DNA from: Achromobacter aloeverae
GTDB taxonomy: Bacteria > Pseudomonadota > Gammaproteobacteria > Burkholderiales > Burkholderiaceae_B
Length of the DNA: 64,000 bases
NCBI RefSeq assembly: GCF_004121055.1
Contig: NZ_PYAL01000002.1
Location: forward strand, 124,001-188,000
Reading direction: 5' to 3'
Program-made: the position numbers and the translations under genes
Shown here: in pieces, positions 48,745 to 58,800 of the stretch
Layout: each line of letters starts with the position of its first letter
Numbering within the stretch: position 1 is the first letter of the stretch
The notes under the pieces: model-generated
The model's database searches: none
The model's input: only the letters and a program-made list of their open reading frames with translations
Told to the model about the DNA's origin: nothing

Positions 48745-50679
48745 ATGTCCGATCCTAACGCTCCCAACGAGACCAGTCGCATCAAGGTGCCGGAGGTCAC
48801 GCGCAAGAAGCGGCGCATCTCCTGGATCTGGCTGGTGCCCGTGGTGGCCGCGCTGGCGGGGCTTTCCCTGGTGTTAAAGACCTGGATGGAAGCCGGCCCG
48901 ACCATCACCATTACGTTCAAGACCGCGGAAGGCCTGGAGGTGGGCAAGACGCAGTTGCGCTACAAGGACGTCAATGTCGGGCTGGTGAAGGCCATCAAGC
49001 TGAGCGAAGACCGGTCCAAGGTGATCGTCACCGCGGATATCGACAAGGACGCCGCCAGCCTGGCGCGCGAGGGCAGCAATTTCTGGGTGGTGCGGCCGCG
49101 GCTGGGACTGAGCGGGGTGTCGGGCCTGAGCACGCTGGTATCGGGGGCCTATATCGGCGTGGATGCGCCGGCCAGCACGGCCGCGGACGGCAAGCCGACG
49201 ACGAAGGCGGAGAAAACCTTCTTCGTCGGATTGGAAACCCCCCCGGAAGTGACGCACGACCGGCCGGGCAAGCGCTTCACGCTCAAGGCCGATACCCTGG
49301 GCTCGCTCGATGTCGGTTCGCCGGTCTATTACCGCCGCATCAGCGTGGGGCAGGTGATCGGTTACCAGCTGGACAGCTCCGGCAAGAGCGTCAACGTGCA
49401 GGTGTTCATCGATGCGCCGAACGACAAGTTCGTCACGACGACCACGCACTTCTGGAATGCCAGCGGCGTCGATTTCACGGTCAACGCGGACGGGCTGAAG
49501 GTGCGCACGCAATCGCTGCTGTCCGTGGCGGTAGGAGGCATCGCCTTCGAGGATATGGATGACGCCGCGATTGGGGCATCGCCCGGCGCGGGCGCAACGC
49601 CGCAAAATGCGCCAGCTGGTGCGCAGGGCAATACGCCAGGCAATGCGCCCGGTACCGCACAAGGCAATGCGCCCGGTACGGCACAAGGCAAAGCCCTCGA
49701 CAACGCGGCCGGGCAGCAGCAGCCTGGCGCAACCACGCCCAGGTCGCCGCAGCAGGCCATCCAGCCGCCGGGATCGAGCGGCGCGCCGTCCAGGCCGTCG
49801 CCTGCCGTGCAGGGTAGCGGCAAGATCGCCAAGGCCGATTCGGTCTTCACCCTCTACGGCAGCGAGGCGACGGCCAAGGCCACGCCGGATGGCGAACCTT
49901 TCCCCATCCGCATGCGCTTCGACCAATCCATCCGTGGCCTGAGCGTGGGCGCGCCCGTCGATTTCAATGGTATCGTGCTGGGACAGATCGACGCCATCAA
50001 CATGGACTTCGACACCACCAAGAAGCGCTTCTATGCCGTGGTCGAGGCCAATCTCTATCCGCAGCGCCTGGGCTCCGTGTTCGAGCGCGTGCGGGACTAC
50101 GCCGTCCGCGAGGAAGGGGAAAACCCCGCGCATCCGGGCGGCCGCCTGCTCGGCTCGATGATCCAGCATGGCTTGCGCGCGCAGTTGCGCACGTCCAACC
50201 TGCTCACCGGACAGCTCTACGTGGCGCTGGACGTCTTCCCCAACCAGCCACCGGTGACTTTCCATTGGGACGGCATCGGACGGGCCGATATTCCCACCAC
50301 GCAAGGCAACCTGGACCAGTTGCAGCAGCAGATCAGCAACATCGTCAGCAAGATCGAGAAGATTCCCTTCGACAAGATCGGCAACGAGCTGAACGCCACG
50401 CTGACCAGCGCGTCGCGCCTGATGAACAAGCTCGACAAGCAGGTCGCGCCGGAGGCCCAGGCGATGATCAAGCAGGCCAGCAAGTCGCTGAACGACATCA
50501 GCAACATGCTGTCCTCGGACAACGGCGTGCTGGCGAATTCGGATCGCGCCATCCAGGAGCTCACCCGTGCGGCACGCTCGCTGCGCGTGCTGTCCGACTT
50601 CCTCCAGGCCAACCCGGAAGCCCTGCTGCGCGGCCGCGGCGACGATCCGATACCCGGACGCAATCAGACCAGGAAATGA
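48745..50679 (+). CDS. pqiB: Paraquat-inducible protein B (MCE-domain lipid transport)
   Basis: A 644-residue protein with one N-terminal helix (WIWLVPVVAALAGLSLVL) and three MCE domains that would form a tunnel for lipids between the membranes (about 45-140, 160-265 and 365-470), then a helical C-terminal part. Between domains two and three lies a Pro/Ala/Gly/Gln-rich insert (about 275-358) with the repeat GNAPGTAQ; this is not typical. The ATG at 48745 is preferred over open frame to 48640. The stop overlaps pqiC (ATGA). Confidence 0.92.
   Translation: MSDPNAPNETSRIKVPEVTRKKRRISWIWLVPVVAALAGLSLVLKTWMEAGPTITITFKTAEGLEVGKTQLRYKDVNVGLVKAIKLSEDRSKVIVTADIDKDAASLAREGSNFWVVRPRLGLSGVSGLSTLVSGAYIGVDAPASTAADGKPTTKAEKTFFVGLETPPEVTHDRPGKRFTLKADTLGSLDVGSPVYYRRISVGQVIGYQLDSSGKSVNVQVFIDAPNDKFVTTTTHFWNASGVDFTVNADGLKVRTQSLLSVAVGGIAFEDMDDAAIGASPGAGATPQNAPAGAQGNTPGNAPGTAQGNAPGTAQGKALDNAAGQQQPGATTPRSPQQAIQPPGSSGAPSRPSPAVQGSGKIAKADSVFTLYGSEATAKATPDGEPFPIRMRFDQSIRGLSVGAPVDFNGIVLGQIDAINMDFDTTKKRFYAVVEANLYPQRLGSVFERVRDYAVREEGENPAHPGGRLLGSMIQHGLRAQLRTSNLLTGQLYVALDVFPNQPPVTFHWDGIGRADIPTTQGNLDQLQQQISNIVSKIEKIPFDKIGNELNATLTSASRLMNKLDKQVAPEAQAMIKQASKSLNDISNMLSSDNGVLANSDRAIQELTRAARSLRVLSDFLQANPEALLRGRGDDPIPGRNQTRK
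49639..49686 (+). repeat. Two in-frame 24-bp repeats inside pqiB
   Basis: A 24-bp unit encoding GNAPGTAQ occurs twice in direct succession (one mismatch), with a half unit before it. It builds the low-complexity linker between two MCE domains. Confidence 0.8.
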
Positions 50680-51425
50680 AGAACATGAAATCTCGTTCGT
50701 CGGCGCTTCGATCGATGTCCTGGCTGGCCAAAGCCGCGGCGCGGCGCTTGTCTCCCCTTGCCGTGGCGCGTCGCGTGTCCCCCCTGGCCATGCCCGCCGC
50801 GCTGCTGGGCGCCACCCTGCTGGCCGGCTGCGCCGGCTCGCCGCCCGTGCATTACTACACGCTCACCGGCGCTGCCTTGCCGGCCAGCGCCACCCAGGCG
50901 CAGCCGGCGCCGGCCTTCATGCTGGAGGTATTGCCGGTCAACGTGCCGCCGCAAGCCGACCAGCCGCAATTGATGCTGCGCGAGCAGGAAGGCGGCTTGA
51001 CGCCCCTGTACTCCGAGCGCTGGTCCGCGCCGCTGGCGGACGAACTGCGCGGGGCGCTGGCCGATACGCTGACCCGGGTACTGCAGGCGCCGGACGTGCA
51101 GGCCATGCGGGCGCCCGCCGGCGCGCCGGTGTGGCGGGTGGTCGTCGACGTGCAGCGCTTCGAAAGCGCGACGGGTGTCGAGGCCATCGTCGACGCCACG
51201 TGGCGGGTGCGGCCGGTCAACCTGAAAGGGCAGGCCTGGCAGTGCCGCAGCATCAGCCGGGTTGCGGTCAGCGGGACGGATGCGCCGTCGGCGGTGCACG
51301 GGCTGCGGGTAGCGACGCGCGACCTGGCGCTGACCATAGCCAATGCCATCCAGGACGGGACGGGACATCCGCAACCCGGGTCGCCGCAAGTGCAATTAAT
51401 GGGGTGCAACCGGATTTCTGAATAG
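50676..51425 (+). CDS. pqiC: PqiC-type outer-membrane lipoprotein (ABC auxiliary, DUF330)
   Basis: A 249-residue lipoprotein. The lipobox LLAGC places the lipidated cysteine at residue 52, after an unusually long n-region that contains a duplicated RRLSPLAV / RRVSPLAM segment; a later ATG is possible. The mature part (VHYYTLTG and the DUF330 core) fits PqiC, which links the PqiB tunnel to the outer membrane. Its end carries one arm of a terminator hairpin. Confidence 0.9.
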   Translation: MKNMKSRSSALRSMSWLAKAAARRLSPLAVARRVSPLAMPAALLGATLLAGCAGSPPVHYYTLTGAALPASATQAQPAPAFMLEVLPVNVPPQADQPQLMLREQEGGLTPLYSERWSAPLADELRGALADTLTRVLQAPDVQAMRAPAGAPVWRVVVDVQRFESATGVEAIVDATWRVRPVNLKGQAWQCRSISRVAVSGTDAPSAVHGLRVATRDLALTIANAIQDGTGHPQPGSPQVQLMGCNRISE

Positions 51426-51438
51426 GTTGCACCTTTTT
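51403..51438 (+). terminator. Terminator overlapping the end of pqiC
   Basis: GGTGCAACC (51403-51411, inside the coding region) and GGTTGCACC (51425-51433) form a 9-bp perfect stem, followed by TTTTT. The stop codon TAG lies in the loop and the second arm. Confidence 0.85.
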
Positions 51439-51444
51439 GTGAAT

Positions 51445-51478
51445 CCGGGTTAACCTTTATTTCTTTCGGGTAACCCGG
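51445..51478. promoter_or_regulatory. Inverted repeat upstream of the ABC transporter operon
   Basis: CCGGGTTA and TAACCCGG (8-bp perfect arms) are separated by 18 AT-rich bases. The first arm is itself part of the palindrome GGTTAACC. It lies about 70 bp before the first permease and could be an operator or a second hairpin. Confidence 0.45.
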
Positions 51479-51547
51479 CGCGTAGGATGTGGTTTCACTA
51501 CAGACCGGATGGTACTTGCCGTCCAGCGTTCCAGGGGGAATCACGTC

Positions 51548-52420
51548 GTGGCTGTCACCTATACGTCCACATCGCGGCACCCCCCCGAGTCTGCCCCCCC
51601 GCGCCGCGCGCCGCTTCCCTGGCCCTGGCTGCGCTGGTTGCATCTGGCCTTCGTCGCGCTGATCTATCTGTTCATGCTGAGCCCGCTGCTGTTCGTGGTG
51701 TGGCTCAGTTTCTTCAAGGACGCCATCCTCTATTTCCCGCCGTCGGGCTACACGCTGTCCTGGTACGTCAAGGCCTGGGATAACGCGGCGTTCGCCAACG
51801 GTTTCCTGTTCAGCGTGCAGGTGGCGCTGATAGCCGCCCTGTGCGGTGTGGCGCTGGGCGTGCTGGCCGCGCTGGGCATCATCCGCCATCGCTTTCGCGG
51901 CGCGCAGGCGGTCAATACGCTGCTGCTGTCGCCCCTGCTGGTGCCGGGCATCGTCGCCGGCGTCGCCATCTACCTGTTCTACCTGCGCGCCGAGAACGCG
52001 CTGGATGTCGATATCGTGGGCACCTATGGCGGCCTGGTGCTGGCGCACATTTGCCTGACCATCCCCTGGACCGTACGCCTGGTCTCGGCCAGCATGAGCG
52101 GCCTGGATCCGTCCATCGAAGAGGCCGCGCGCAATCTGGGCGCCAGCGGGCGCGTGGCGTTTTTCCGCGTGACGCTGCCCATGCTGCGGCCCGCCATCGT
52201 CGCGGCGGCGCTGTTCTCCTTCATCGTTTCCTTCGAGAACCTGGAGCTGTCCCTGTCGCTGGTGGGGCCGGGGCGCACCACGCTGCCCATCGCCATCATG
52301 CAGTACCTGGAGTTCAACCTGGACCCCACCATCGCCGCGGTGGCGTCGGTGCAGATCCTCTTGCTCGGCGTCGTCATGCTGGTGACGGACCGCTACGTCA
52401 AACTCAGCCAGGTGGTGTGA
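51548..52420 (+). CDS. Spermidine/putrescine-type ABC transporter permease (PotC-like)
   Basis: A 290-residue permease with about six helices and the ATPase-contact loop EEAARNLGASGRVAFFRVTLP. It belongs to the PotC/YdcV group. GGGGGAA lies 9 bp before the GTG at 51548; the ATG at 51509 is an alternative. The next gene is 3 bp away. Together with the ATPase and second permease it should import a polyamine, amino acid or other small cationic or zwitterionic compound. Confidence 0.9.
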   Translation: MAVTYTSTSRHPPESAPPRRAPLPWPWLRWLHLAFVALIYLFMLSPLLFVVWLSFFKDAILYFPPSGYTLSWYVKAWDNAAFANGFLFSVQVALIAALCGVALGVLAALGIIRHRFRGAQAVNTLLLSPLLVPGIVAGVAIYLFYLRAENALDVDIVGTYGGLVLAHICLTIPWTVRLVSASMSGLDPSIEEAARNLGASGRVAFFRVTLPMLRPAIVAAALFSFIVSFENLELSLSLVGPGRTTLPIAIMQYLEFNLDPTIAAVASVQILLLGVVMLVTDRYVKLSQVV

Positions 52421-52423
52421 CAG

Positions 52424-53485
52424 ATGGCGCACATAGCTCTCGAAGGATTGCGCAAGCAGTATGGCGGCGCGCTGGCGGTGGCGGATTTTTCCCTGGACAT
52501 CGCCGACGGCGAGCTGGTCGCCTTCCTGGGCCCCAGCGGCTGCGGCAAGACCACCACGCTGCGCATGATCGCGGGCTTCATCGCGCCCACCGCGGGCAGC
52601 ATACGCATCGGCGATGCCGATGTGACGGCGCTGCCGGCGCATCGTCGCGACACGGGCATGGTGTTCCAGCGCTATGCCCTGTTTCCGCACATGACGGTGG
52701 CCGAGAACGTCGCCTTCGGCCTGGAAATGCGCAAGGTGGCGGCGGCCGAACGGCAGCGTCGCATTGCCGATGTGCTGGACATGGTGCGCATGGGGGAATT
52801 GCGCGACCGCTATCCGCGCCAGTTGTCCGGCGGCCAGCAGCAGCGGGTGGCCATCGCGCGCGCGCTGGTCGTCCAGCCCAAGGTGTTCCTGCTCGACGAG
52901 CCGCTGTCCAACCTGGACGCCAAGTTGCGGCTGGAAGTGCGCGACGAGATCCGGTCCTTGCAGCGCCGCCTGGGCCTGACCACGATCTTCGTCACGCATG
53001 ACCAGGAGGAGGCGCTGTCCATCGCCGATCGCATGGCCATCATGCATGACGGGCGCGTGCAGCAGGTCGGCACGCCCGAAACGCTTTACGAAAGGCCGGC
53101 CAATCTCTTCGTCGCCGACTTCCTGGGCAAGATGAATTTCTTCGACGGCCGCCTGGAGCAAGGCCACTTCGCCACGGCGCGCGGGCTGCGCCTGGCGGTG
53201 ACCGATGCCGCGCCGGGCAGCACGCGCATAGGCGTGCGGCCGGAGCGCGTGGTGCTGCGCACCCGGGCCGAGGGGCCCAACGCCTTGGCCGGCAAGGTGG
53301 ATGGGGTGTCCTACCTTGGCGCGCATATCGACGTGCGCGTGCGGTTGGACGGCGGCGATGTCCTGAGTTGCCGCTGCCCGAATGCGGGGTCCGCCCAGGC
53401 GGATTCCCGCGCGTTCGTGCCAGCGCCTGGCGTCCCGGTCTACGCGTGCTTCCACCCCGCCGACTGCGTGGCGTTCAGCGCTTGA
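52424..53485 (+). CDS. Spermidine/putrescine-type ABC transporter ATP-binding protein (PotA-like)
   Basis: A 353-residue ATPase. Walker A GPSGCGKTTTLR, signature [15 protein letters not shown], Walker B VFLLDEPLSNLDAKLR and switch IFVTHDQEEAL are all present. The C-terminal TOBE domain (ARIGVRPERVV-like) fits PotA/FbpC-type proteins. It lies between the two permease genes, with gaps of 3 and 11 bp. Confidence 0.95.
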   Translation: MAHIALEGLRKQYGGALAVADFSLDIADGELVAFLGPSGCGKTTTLRMIAGFIAPTAGSIRIGDADVTALPAHRRDTGMVFQRYALFPHMTVAENVAFGLEMRKVAAAERQRRIADVLDMVRMGELRDRYPRQLSGGQQQRVAIARALVVQPKVFLLDEPLSNLDAKLRLEVRDEIRSLQRRLGLTTIFVTHDQEEALSIADRMAIMHDGRVQQVGTPETLYERPANLFVADFLGKMNFFDGRLEQGHFATARGLRLAVTDAAPGSTRIGVRPERVVLRTRAEGPNALAGKVDGVSYLGAHIDVRVRLDGGDVLSCRCPNAGSAQADSRAFVPAPGVPVYACFHPADCVAFSA

Positions 53486-53496
53486 GGAAGGACGCC

Positions 53497-54420
53497 ATGC
53501 AGACATCCGCCCACGCAGAGCCCCGGACGCCATCGCGCCCGGCGCCCGGCGCCGCCGCCTCGGACGGGACGCGCCGGCGCGGTCCCGGCATGGCGTTCCC
53601 CGCCTCGCTGGTGGTGCTGGTCATCGTGCTCGTGCCCATCCTCATGCTGTTCCGCTACAGCTTCGAGCACTTCGACCCGGCGCGGACGGTCCAGGCCGGC
53701 TTCACCTTCGAAAACTACGTCAAGTTCTTCAGCGATCCGTACTACCGCGATGTGTTCCTGACGACGCTGTGGGTGGCCGGCCTGTGCACCGCGCTGGCCC
53801 TGGCACTGGGGTTTCCCGTGGCCTATTTCCTGGCCAGGACGCAGACCCGGTACAAGAGCCTGTTGATCATCCTGCTGGTGTTCCCGCTGCTGGTCGGCAA
53901 CGTGGTGCGCGCGGCCGGTTGGATGATCATCCTGGGCAATGCCGGGGCCGTCAATGCGCTACTGGTGGGGCTGGGCCTGGCGGCCGAACCCGTCAAGCTG
54001 CTGTATACGCCGCTGGCCGTGGTGATCGGAACGACGGCGGTGGTCTTGCCGTACTTCATCCTCACCTTGCAGAGCGTGCTGGAGGGCATCGACTTTTCCG
54101 TCGAGGAGGCGGCCCGCAACCTGGGCGCGAACTTCTTCACCACGCTGCGCCGTGTCGTGCTGCCCATCGCGGCGCCCGGCGTGGCGGCCGGCACGGTGCT
54201 GGTCTTCATTCTTTGCATGAACGCCTATGCCACGCCCGTGCTGCTGGGTGGCAGCGGCATCACCATGATGGCGCCGGCCCTGTACGACCAGATCACGCGC
54301 GGTTCGAACTGGCCCTTCGGGTCGGCGCTGGCCCTGGTGCTGGTATGCGCCACCTTGCTGATGGCCTTGCTGTCGAACTGGCTGATCCACCGCCGCTATG
54401 TGAAGACCATGGCGTCCTGA
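53497..54420 (+). CDS. Spermidine/putrescine-type ABC transporter permease (PotB-like)
   Basis: A 307-residue permease. After a 35-residue hydrophilic N-terminal tail come about six helices, and the EAA loop is EEAARNLGANFFTTLRRVVL. It pairs with the PotC-like permease encoded upstream. AGGAAGGA lies before the ATG. The binding protein is not adjacent; the likely one is at 59777. Confidence 0.92.
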   Translation: MQTSAHAEPRTPSRPAPGAAASDGTRRRGPGMAFPASLVVLVIVLVPILMLFRYSFEHFDPARTVQAGFTFENYVKFFSDPYYRDVFLTTLWVAGLCTALALALGFPVAYFLARTQTRYKSLLIILLVFPLLVGNVVRAAGWMIILGNAGAVNALLVGLGLAAEPVKLLYTPLAVVIGTTAVVLPYFILTLQSVLEGIDFSVEEAARNLGANFFTTLRRVVLPIAAPGVAAGTVLVFILCMNAYATPVLLGGSGITMMAPALYDQITRGSNWPFGSALALVLVCATLLMALLSNWLIHRRYVKTMAS

Positions 54421-54525
54421 CATGTCCTGCCTGTTACGCCCGGCTGCGTTGCCGATGCCCTGCCGCGCGTTGCGCCTCGCACCCTTGAACCTCTTGAAGC
54501 CCGTGAACCCGTCCGGAGTACGCCG

Positions 54526-55773
54526 ATGACTACCGTCCTGTTCAAGAATGGAAATCTGCTGGACCCCACCGTGGGGGAATTGCTGGAAGGCCATGATGTC
54601 CTGGTCGAGCAGGGCCTGATCAAGGAGGTCTCCGACCGGCCCTTGCAGGCGGGGTCGGCCCGCGTGATAGACGCCAAGGGCAAGACCGTCATGCCCGGCT
54701 TCATCGACCTGCACGGCCACGTCATGGCGACGCAATTGAACCTGAGCACGCAAGGGGTGCTGCCCGATGCGCTGGTGATGATGCGGTCCGTACCCATCAT
54801 GGCGGCCATGCTGCGGCGGGGCTTCACCACGCTGCGCGACGCGGGCGGCGCCGGCTGGGGCCTGAAATGCGCGGTCGAGGAGGGCACGGTCGTGGGCCCG
54901 CGCCTGTTCATTTCCGGGCGGGCCATCAGCCAGACCGGTGGGCATGGCGATCCGCGGCCGCGCTCGGATCACCTGCGTCCGATGAGCTTTTGCGGCTGCT
55001 GTTTTCGCGCCGGCGACATCGGGCGCGTGGCCGATGGCGTGGATGACGTGCGCAAGGCCGTGCGGCAGGAACTGCAGATGGGCGCGGACCAAATCAAGAT
55101 CATGGCGTCGGGCGGGGTGGCGTCGCCCACGGACCCCATCGCGTCCTGGGGCTATTCGGAGGACGAGATCCGCGCAATCGTGCACGAGGCGCGGGCCCGG
55201 CAGACCTATGTGATGGCGCACTCCTATACGGCGGAGGCCATCGAGCGCGCCGTCAACCTGGGCGTGCGCACCATCGAGCACGGCAACCTGGTCGACGAGC
55301 GCGTGGCGCGGCTGATGGCGGAGAAGGGCGCTTACGCGGTGCCCACGCTGGTCACTTACGAAGCGCTGGCCAACGAGGGCGCGCAGTATGGCCTGCCCCA
55401 GGAGAGCGTCGCCAAGATCGCGTCGGTGCGCCAGGCCGGGCTCGATTCGCTGGCGCTGTTCAAGCGCGCCGGCGTGAAGATGGGCTTCGGCACGGACCTG
55501 CTGGGCCCGTCGCAGCGCCTGCAAAGCGAGGAGTTCCGCATACGCGCCGAAGTCCTGGGCAACCACGAGGTCATCCAGAGCGCCACGCTGGTCGGCGCCG
55601 AGGTATTGAACATGACGGACAAGCTGGGACGCCTGGTGGCGGGCGCCCATGCCGATGTCCTGGTCGTCGACGGCAATCCCTACAAGGACATTTCCTGCCT
55701 GCTGGGGCAGGGCGAGCGCATTCCCCTCGTCATGAAGGGCGGCACGATCCACCACAACCATCTCAACCCATAG
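54526..55773 (+). CDS. Metal-dependent amidohydrolase (imidazolonepropionase/prolidase-like)
   Basis: A 415-residue enzyme of the amidohydrolase-1 group. The metal motif is PGFIDLHGHV (HxH), with a likely carboxylated lysine in the DQIKIMASGGV segment, further ligands in VMAHSYT and TIEHGNLV, and the final aspartate in GFGTDLLGP. Relatives include Xaa-Pro and Xaa-Arg dipeptidases, which release an amino acid from an imported compound. It follows the transporter genes by 105 bp and is followed by putA, which would use any proline released (inference). Confidence 0.88.
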   Translation: MTTVLFKNGNLLDPTVGELLEGHDVLVEQGLIKEVSDRPLQAGSARVIDAKGKTVMPGFIDLHGHVMATQLNLSTQGVLPDALVMMRSVPIMAAMLRRGFTTLRDAGGAGWGLKCAVEEGTVVGPRLFISGRAISQTGGHGDPRPRSDHLRPMSFCGCCFRAGDIGRVADGVDDVRKAVRQELQMGADQIKIMASGGVASPTDPIASWGYSEDEIRAIVHEARARQTYVMAHSYTAEAIERAVNLGVRTIEHGNLVDERVARLMAEKGAYAVPTLVTYEALANEGAQYGLPQESVAKIASVRQAGLDSLALFKRAGVKMGFGTDLLGPSQRLQSEEFRIRAEVLGNHEVIQSATLVGAEVLNMTDKLGRLVAGAHADVLVVDGNPYKDISCLLGQGERIPLVMKGGTIHHNHLNP

Positions 55774-55815
55774 TTCCAGTTCAACCCTTACTTCTTCCCT
55801 CCCTGATCAAGCAGC

Positions 55816-58800
55816 ATGGCTACCACTACTCTAGGCGTCAAGGTCGACGACGCATTGCGCGACCGTTTGAAGAATGCCGCGGCAAAACTCAATTGCACGC
55901 CGCACTGGCTGCACAAGCAGGCCATCGTGTCGTATCTGGACCGCATCGAGCGCGGGCAGCTGCCGGTGGAGATTTCGCATTACAGCGAGGGCGGCCATGC
56001 CGGCGTGGAGGACGCCGATCCGCCCGCGCAGGCACAGGTGCCGCCGTTCTTCGAGTTCGGCCAGGATGTCCAGCCGCAATCCGTGCTGCGCGCCGCCATC
56101 ACGGCTGCCTACCGGCGTCCGGAACCCGAGTGCGTGGCCCTGCTGCTGGGCCAGGCGCGCGTGGCCCATCCCGAGAAAGTCCATGCCATGGCGGCTGGCC
56201 TGGTCAAGGCGCTGCGCGGCAAGCGCAGCGGCGGCGGCGTCGAGGGCTTGATCCAGGAGTTCTCGCTGTCCAGCCAGGAAGGCGTGGCGCTGATGTGCCT
56301 GGCCGAGGCGCTGCTGCGCATCCCGGATCGCGCCACGCGCGACGCCCTGATCCGCGACAAGATCGCGCGCGGCGACTGGAAGTCGCACATGGGCGGCTCG
56401 CCGTCCATGTTCGTCAACGCCGCGACGTGGGGGCTGATGCTCACCGGCAAGCTGGTCGCGGTCAACAGCGAGCAGTCGCTGTCGCGCGCCGTGACGCGCC
56501 TGATCGGCAAGGGCGGCGAACCGCTGATCCGCAAGGGCGTGAACATGGCCATGCGCATGATGGGCGAGCAGTTCGTGTCGGGCCAGAGCATTTCCGAAGC
56601 GCTGGCGAACAACCGCAAGATGGAAGCCAAGGGCTACGGCTATTCCTATGACATGCTGGGCGAGGCGGCCACCACGTCGGCCGACGCCGACCGCTACTAT
56701 GCCTCGTATGAGCAGGCCATCCACGCCATCGGCAAGGCATCGGCCGGCCGCGGCATCTACCAGGGCCCCGGCATTTCCATCAAGCTGTCGGCGCTGCATC
56801 CCCGCTATTCGCGCGCGCAGCGCGACCGGGTGATGAACGAACTGCTGCCGCGCGTGCTGCAATTGACCCGCCTGGCGCGCGGCTACGACATCGGCCTGAA
56901 CATCGACGCCGAGGAGGCCGATCGGCTGGAAATCTCGCTGGACCTGCTGGAAGCGCTGTGCTTCGATCCCGAGCTGGAAGGCTGGAACGGCATAGGCTTC
57001 GTCATCCAGGCTTACCAGAAGCGGGCGCCCTTCGTGATCGACTACGTCATCGACCTGGCGCGCCGCAGCCGCCATCGCCTGATGATCCGCCTGGTCAAGG
57101 GCGCCTACTGGGACAGCGAGATCAAGCGCGCCCAGGTCGACGGCCTGGAGGGCTACCCGGTCTACACCCGCAAGGTGTACACCGATGTGTCCTACCTGGC
57201 CTGCGCCCGCAAGCTGCTGGGCGCGCCGGAGGCGGTGTTCCCGCAGTTCGCCACTCACAATGCCTACACGCTGTCGGCGATCTACCAGATGGCCGGCCAG
57301 AACTACTATCCCGGCCAGTATGAGTTCCAGTGCCTGCATGGCATGGGCGAATCCCTCTACGACGAGGTGGTCGGGCCGGCGGGGCAGGGCAAGCTGAATC
57401 GCCCCTGCCGTATCTACGCACCGGTCGGCACGCACGAGACCTTGCTAGCCTACCTGGTGCGCCGCCTGCTGGAGAACGGCGCCAACACGTCCTTCGTCAA
57501 CCGCATCGGCGACGACAGCGTGTCCATCGACGAACTGGTCGAAGACCCGGTCGAGGCCGCCCAGGCCATCGTGCCGCTGGGCGCGCCGCACGAGAAAATC
57601 CCCTTGCCGCGCGAGTTGTACGGCGCGGCGGGCAGCGGCGCGCGACTGAATTCGCAAGGCCTGGACCTGAGCAATGAACATCGCCTGGCGTCCCTGTCGG
57701 CCGCCTTGCTGGCCAGCACGGCCGCGCCGTGGCGCGCCGCGCCCACGGTAGGCGAGCGCCTGGCCTGGGACGACGAGCGCGCGCAGCCGGTGCGCAATCC
57801 CGCCGACCTGCGCGATGTGGTGGGCCAGGTGGTCGAGGCGGCGGACGCCGATGTCGAGGACGCGCTGCGCCACGCCGTGGCGGGCGCGCCGATCTGGCAG
57901 TCCACGCCCGTGCCGGAGCGCGCGCAATGCCTGCGCCGCGCCGCCCAGCTGTTCGAGGAGCAGATGCAGACGCTGCTGGGGCTGATCGTGCGCGAGGCCG
58001 GAAAATCCTTGCCCAACGCCATCGCGGAAGTGCGCGAGGCGGTCGACTTCCTGCGCTACTACGCCGACCAGGCCGAGCGCGAGTTCGACAACCATACGCA
58101 TCGTCCGCTGGGGCCGGTGCTGTGCATCAGCCCCTGGAATTTCCCCTTGGCGATTTTCACGGGCCAGGTGGCCGCGGCGCTGGCGGCGGGCAACACCGTG
58201 CTGGCCAAGCCGGCCGAGCAGACACCGCTGATCGCCGCGCAGGCCGTGGCCATGTTGCGCGCGGCCGGCGTGCCGGCCGATGCCGTGCAACTGCTGCCCG
58301 GTCGCGGCGAGACCGTGGGGGCCGCGCTGGTGGCGAATCCCGCCGTCAAGGGCGTGATGTTCACGGGTTCGACCGAGGTGGCGCGCCTGATCGCCCGCAA
58401 CCTCTCCGAGCGCCTGGACGATGCGGGGCACCCCATTCCGCTGATCGCCGAGACCGGCGGCCAGAACGCCATGATCGTCGATTCCTCGGCCCTGGCCGAA
58501 CAGGTGGTGTTCGACGTACTGACCTCGGCCTTCGATTCCGCCGGACAGCGCTGCTCGGCCTTGCGCGTGCTGTGCCTGCAGGAAGATAGCGCGGACCACG
58601 TGCTGCACATGCTGCGTGGCGCGATGGAGGAGTTGCGGGTGGGCAATCCCGATCACCTGTCGACGGACGTCGGGCCGGTCATCGATGCCGAGGCGCGTGA
58701 CAATATCCAGCGCCACGTCGACGCCATGCGGGCGGCCGGCAAGCCGGTGACGCAAACCACGCCGCTGGCGGCGGCGCGCCATGGCACGTTCGTGCCGCCC

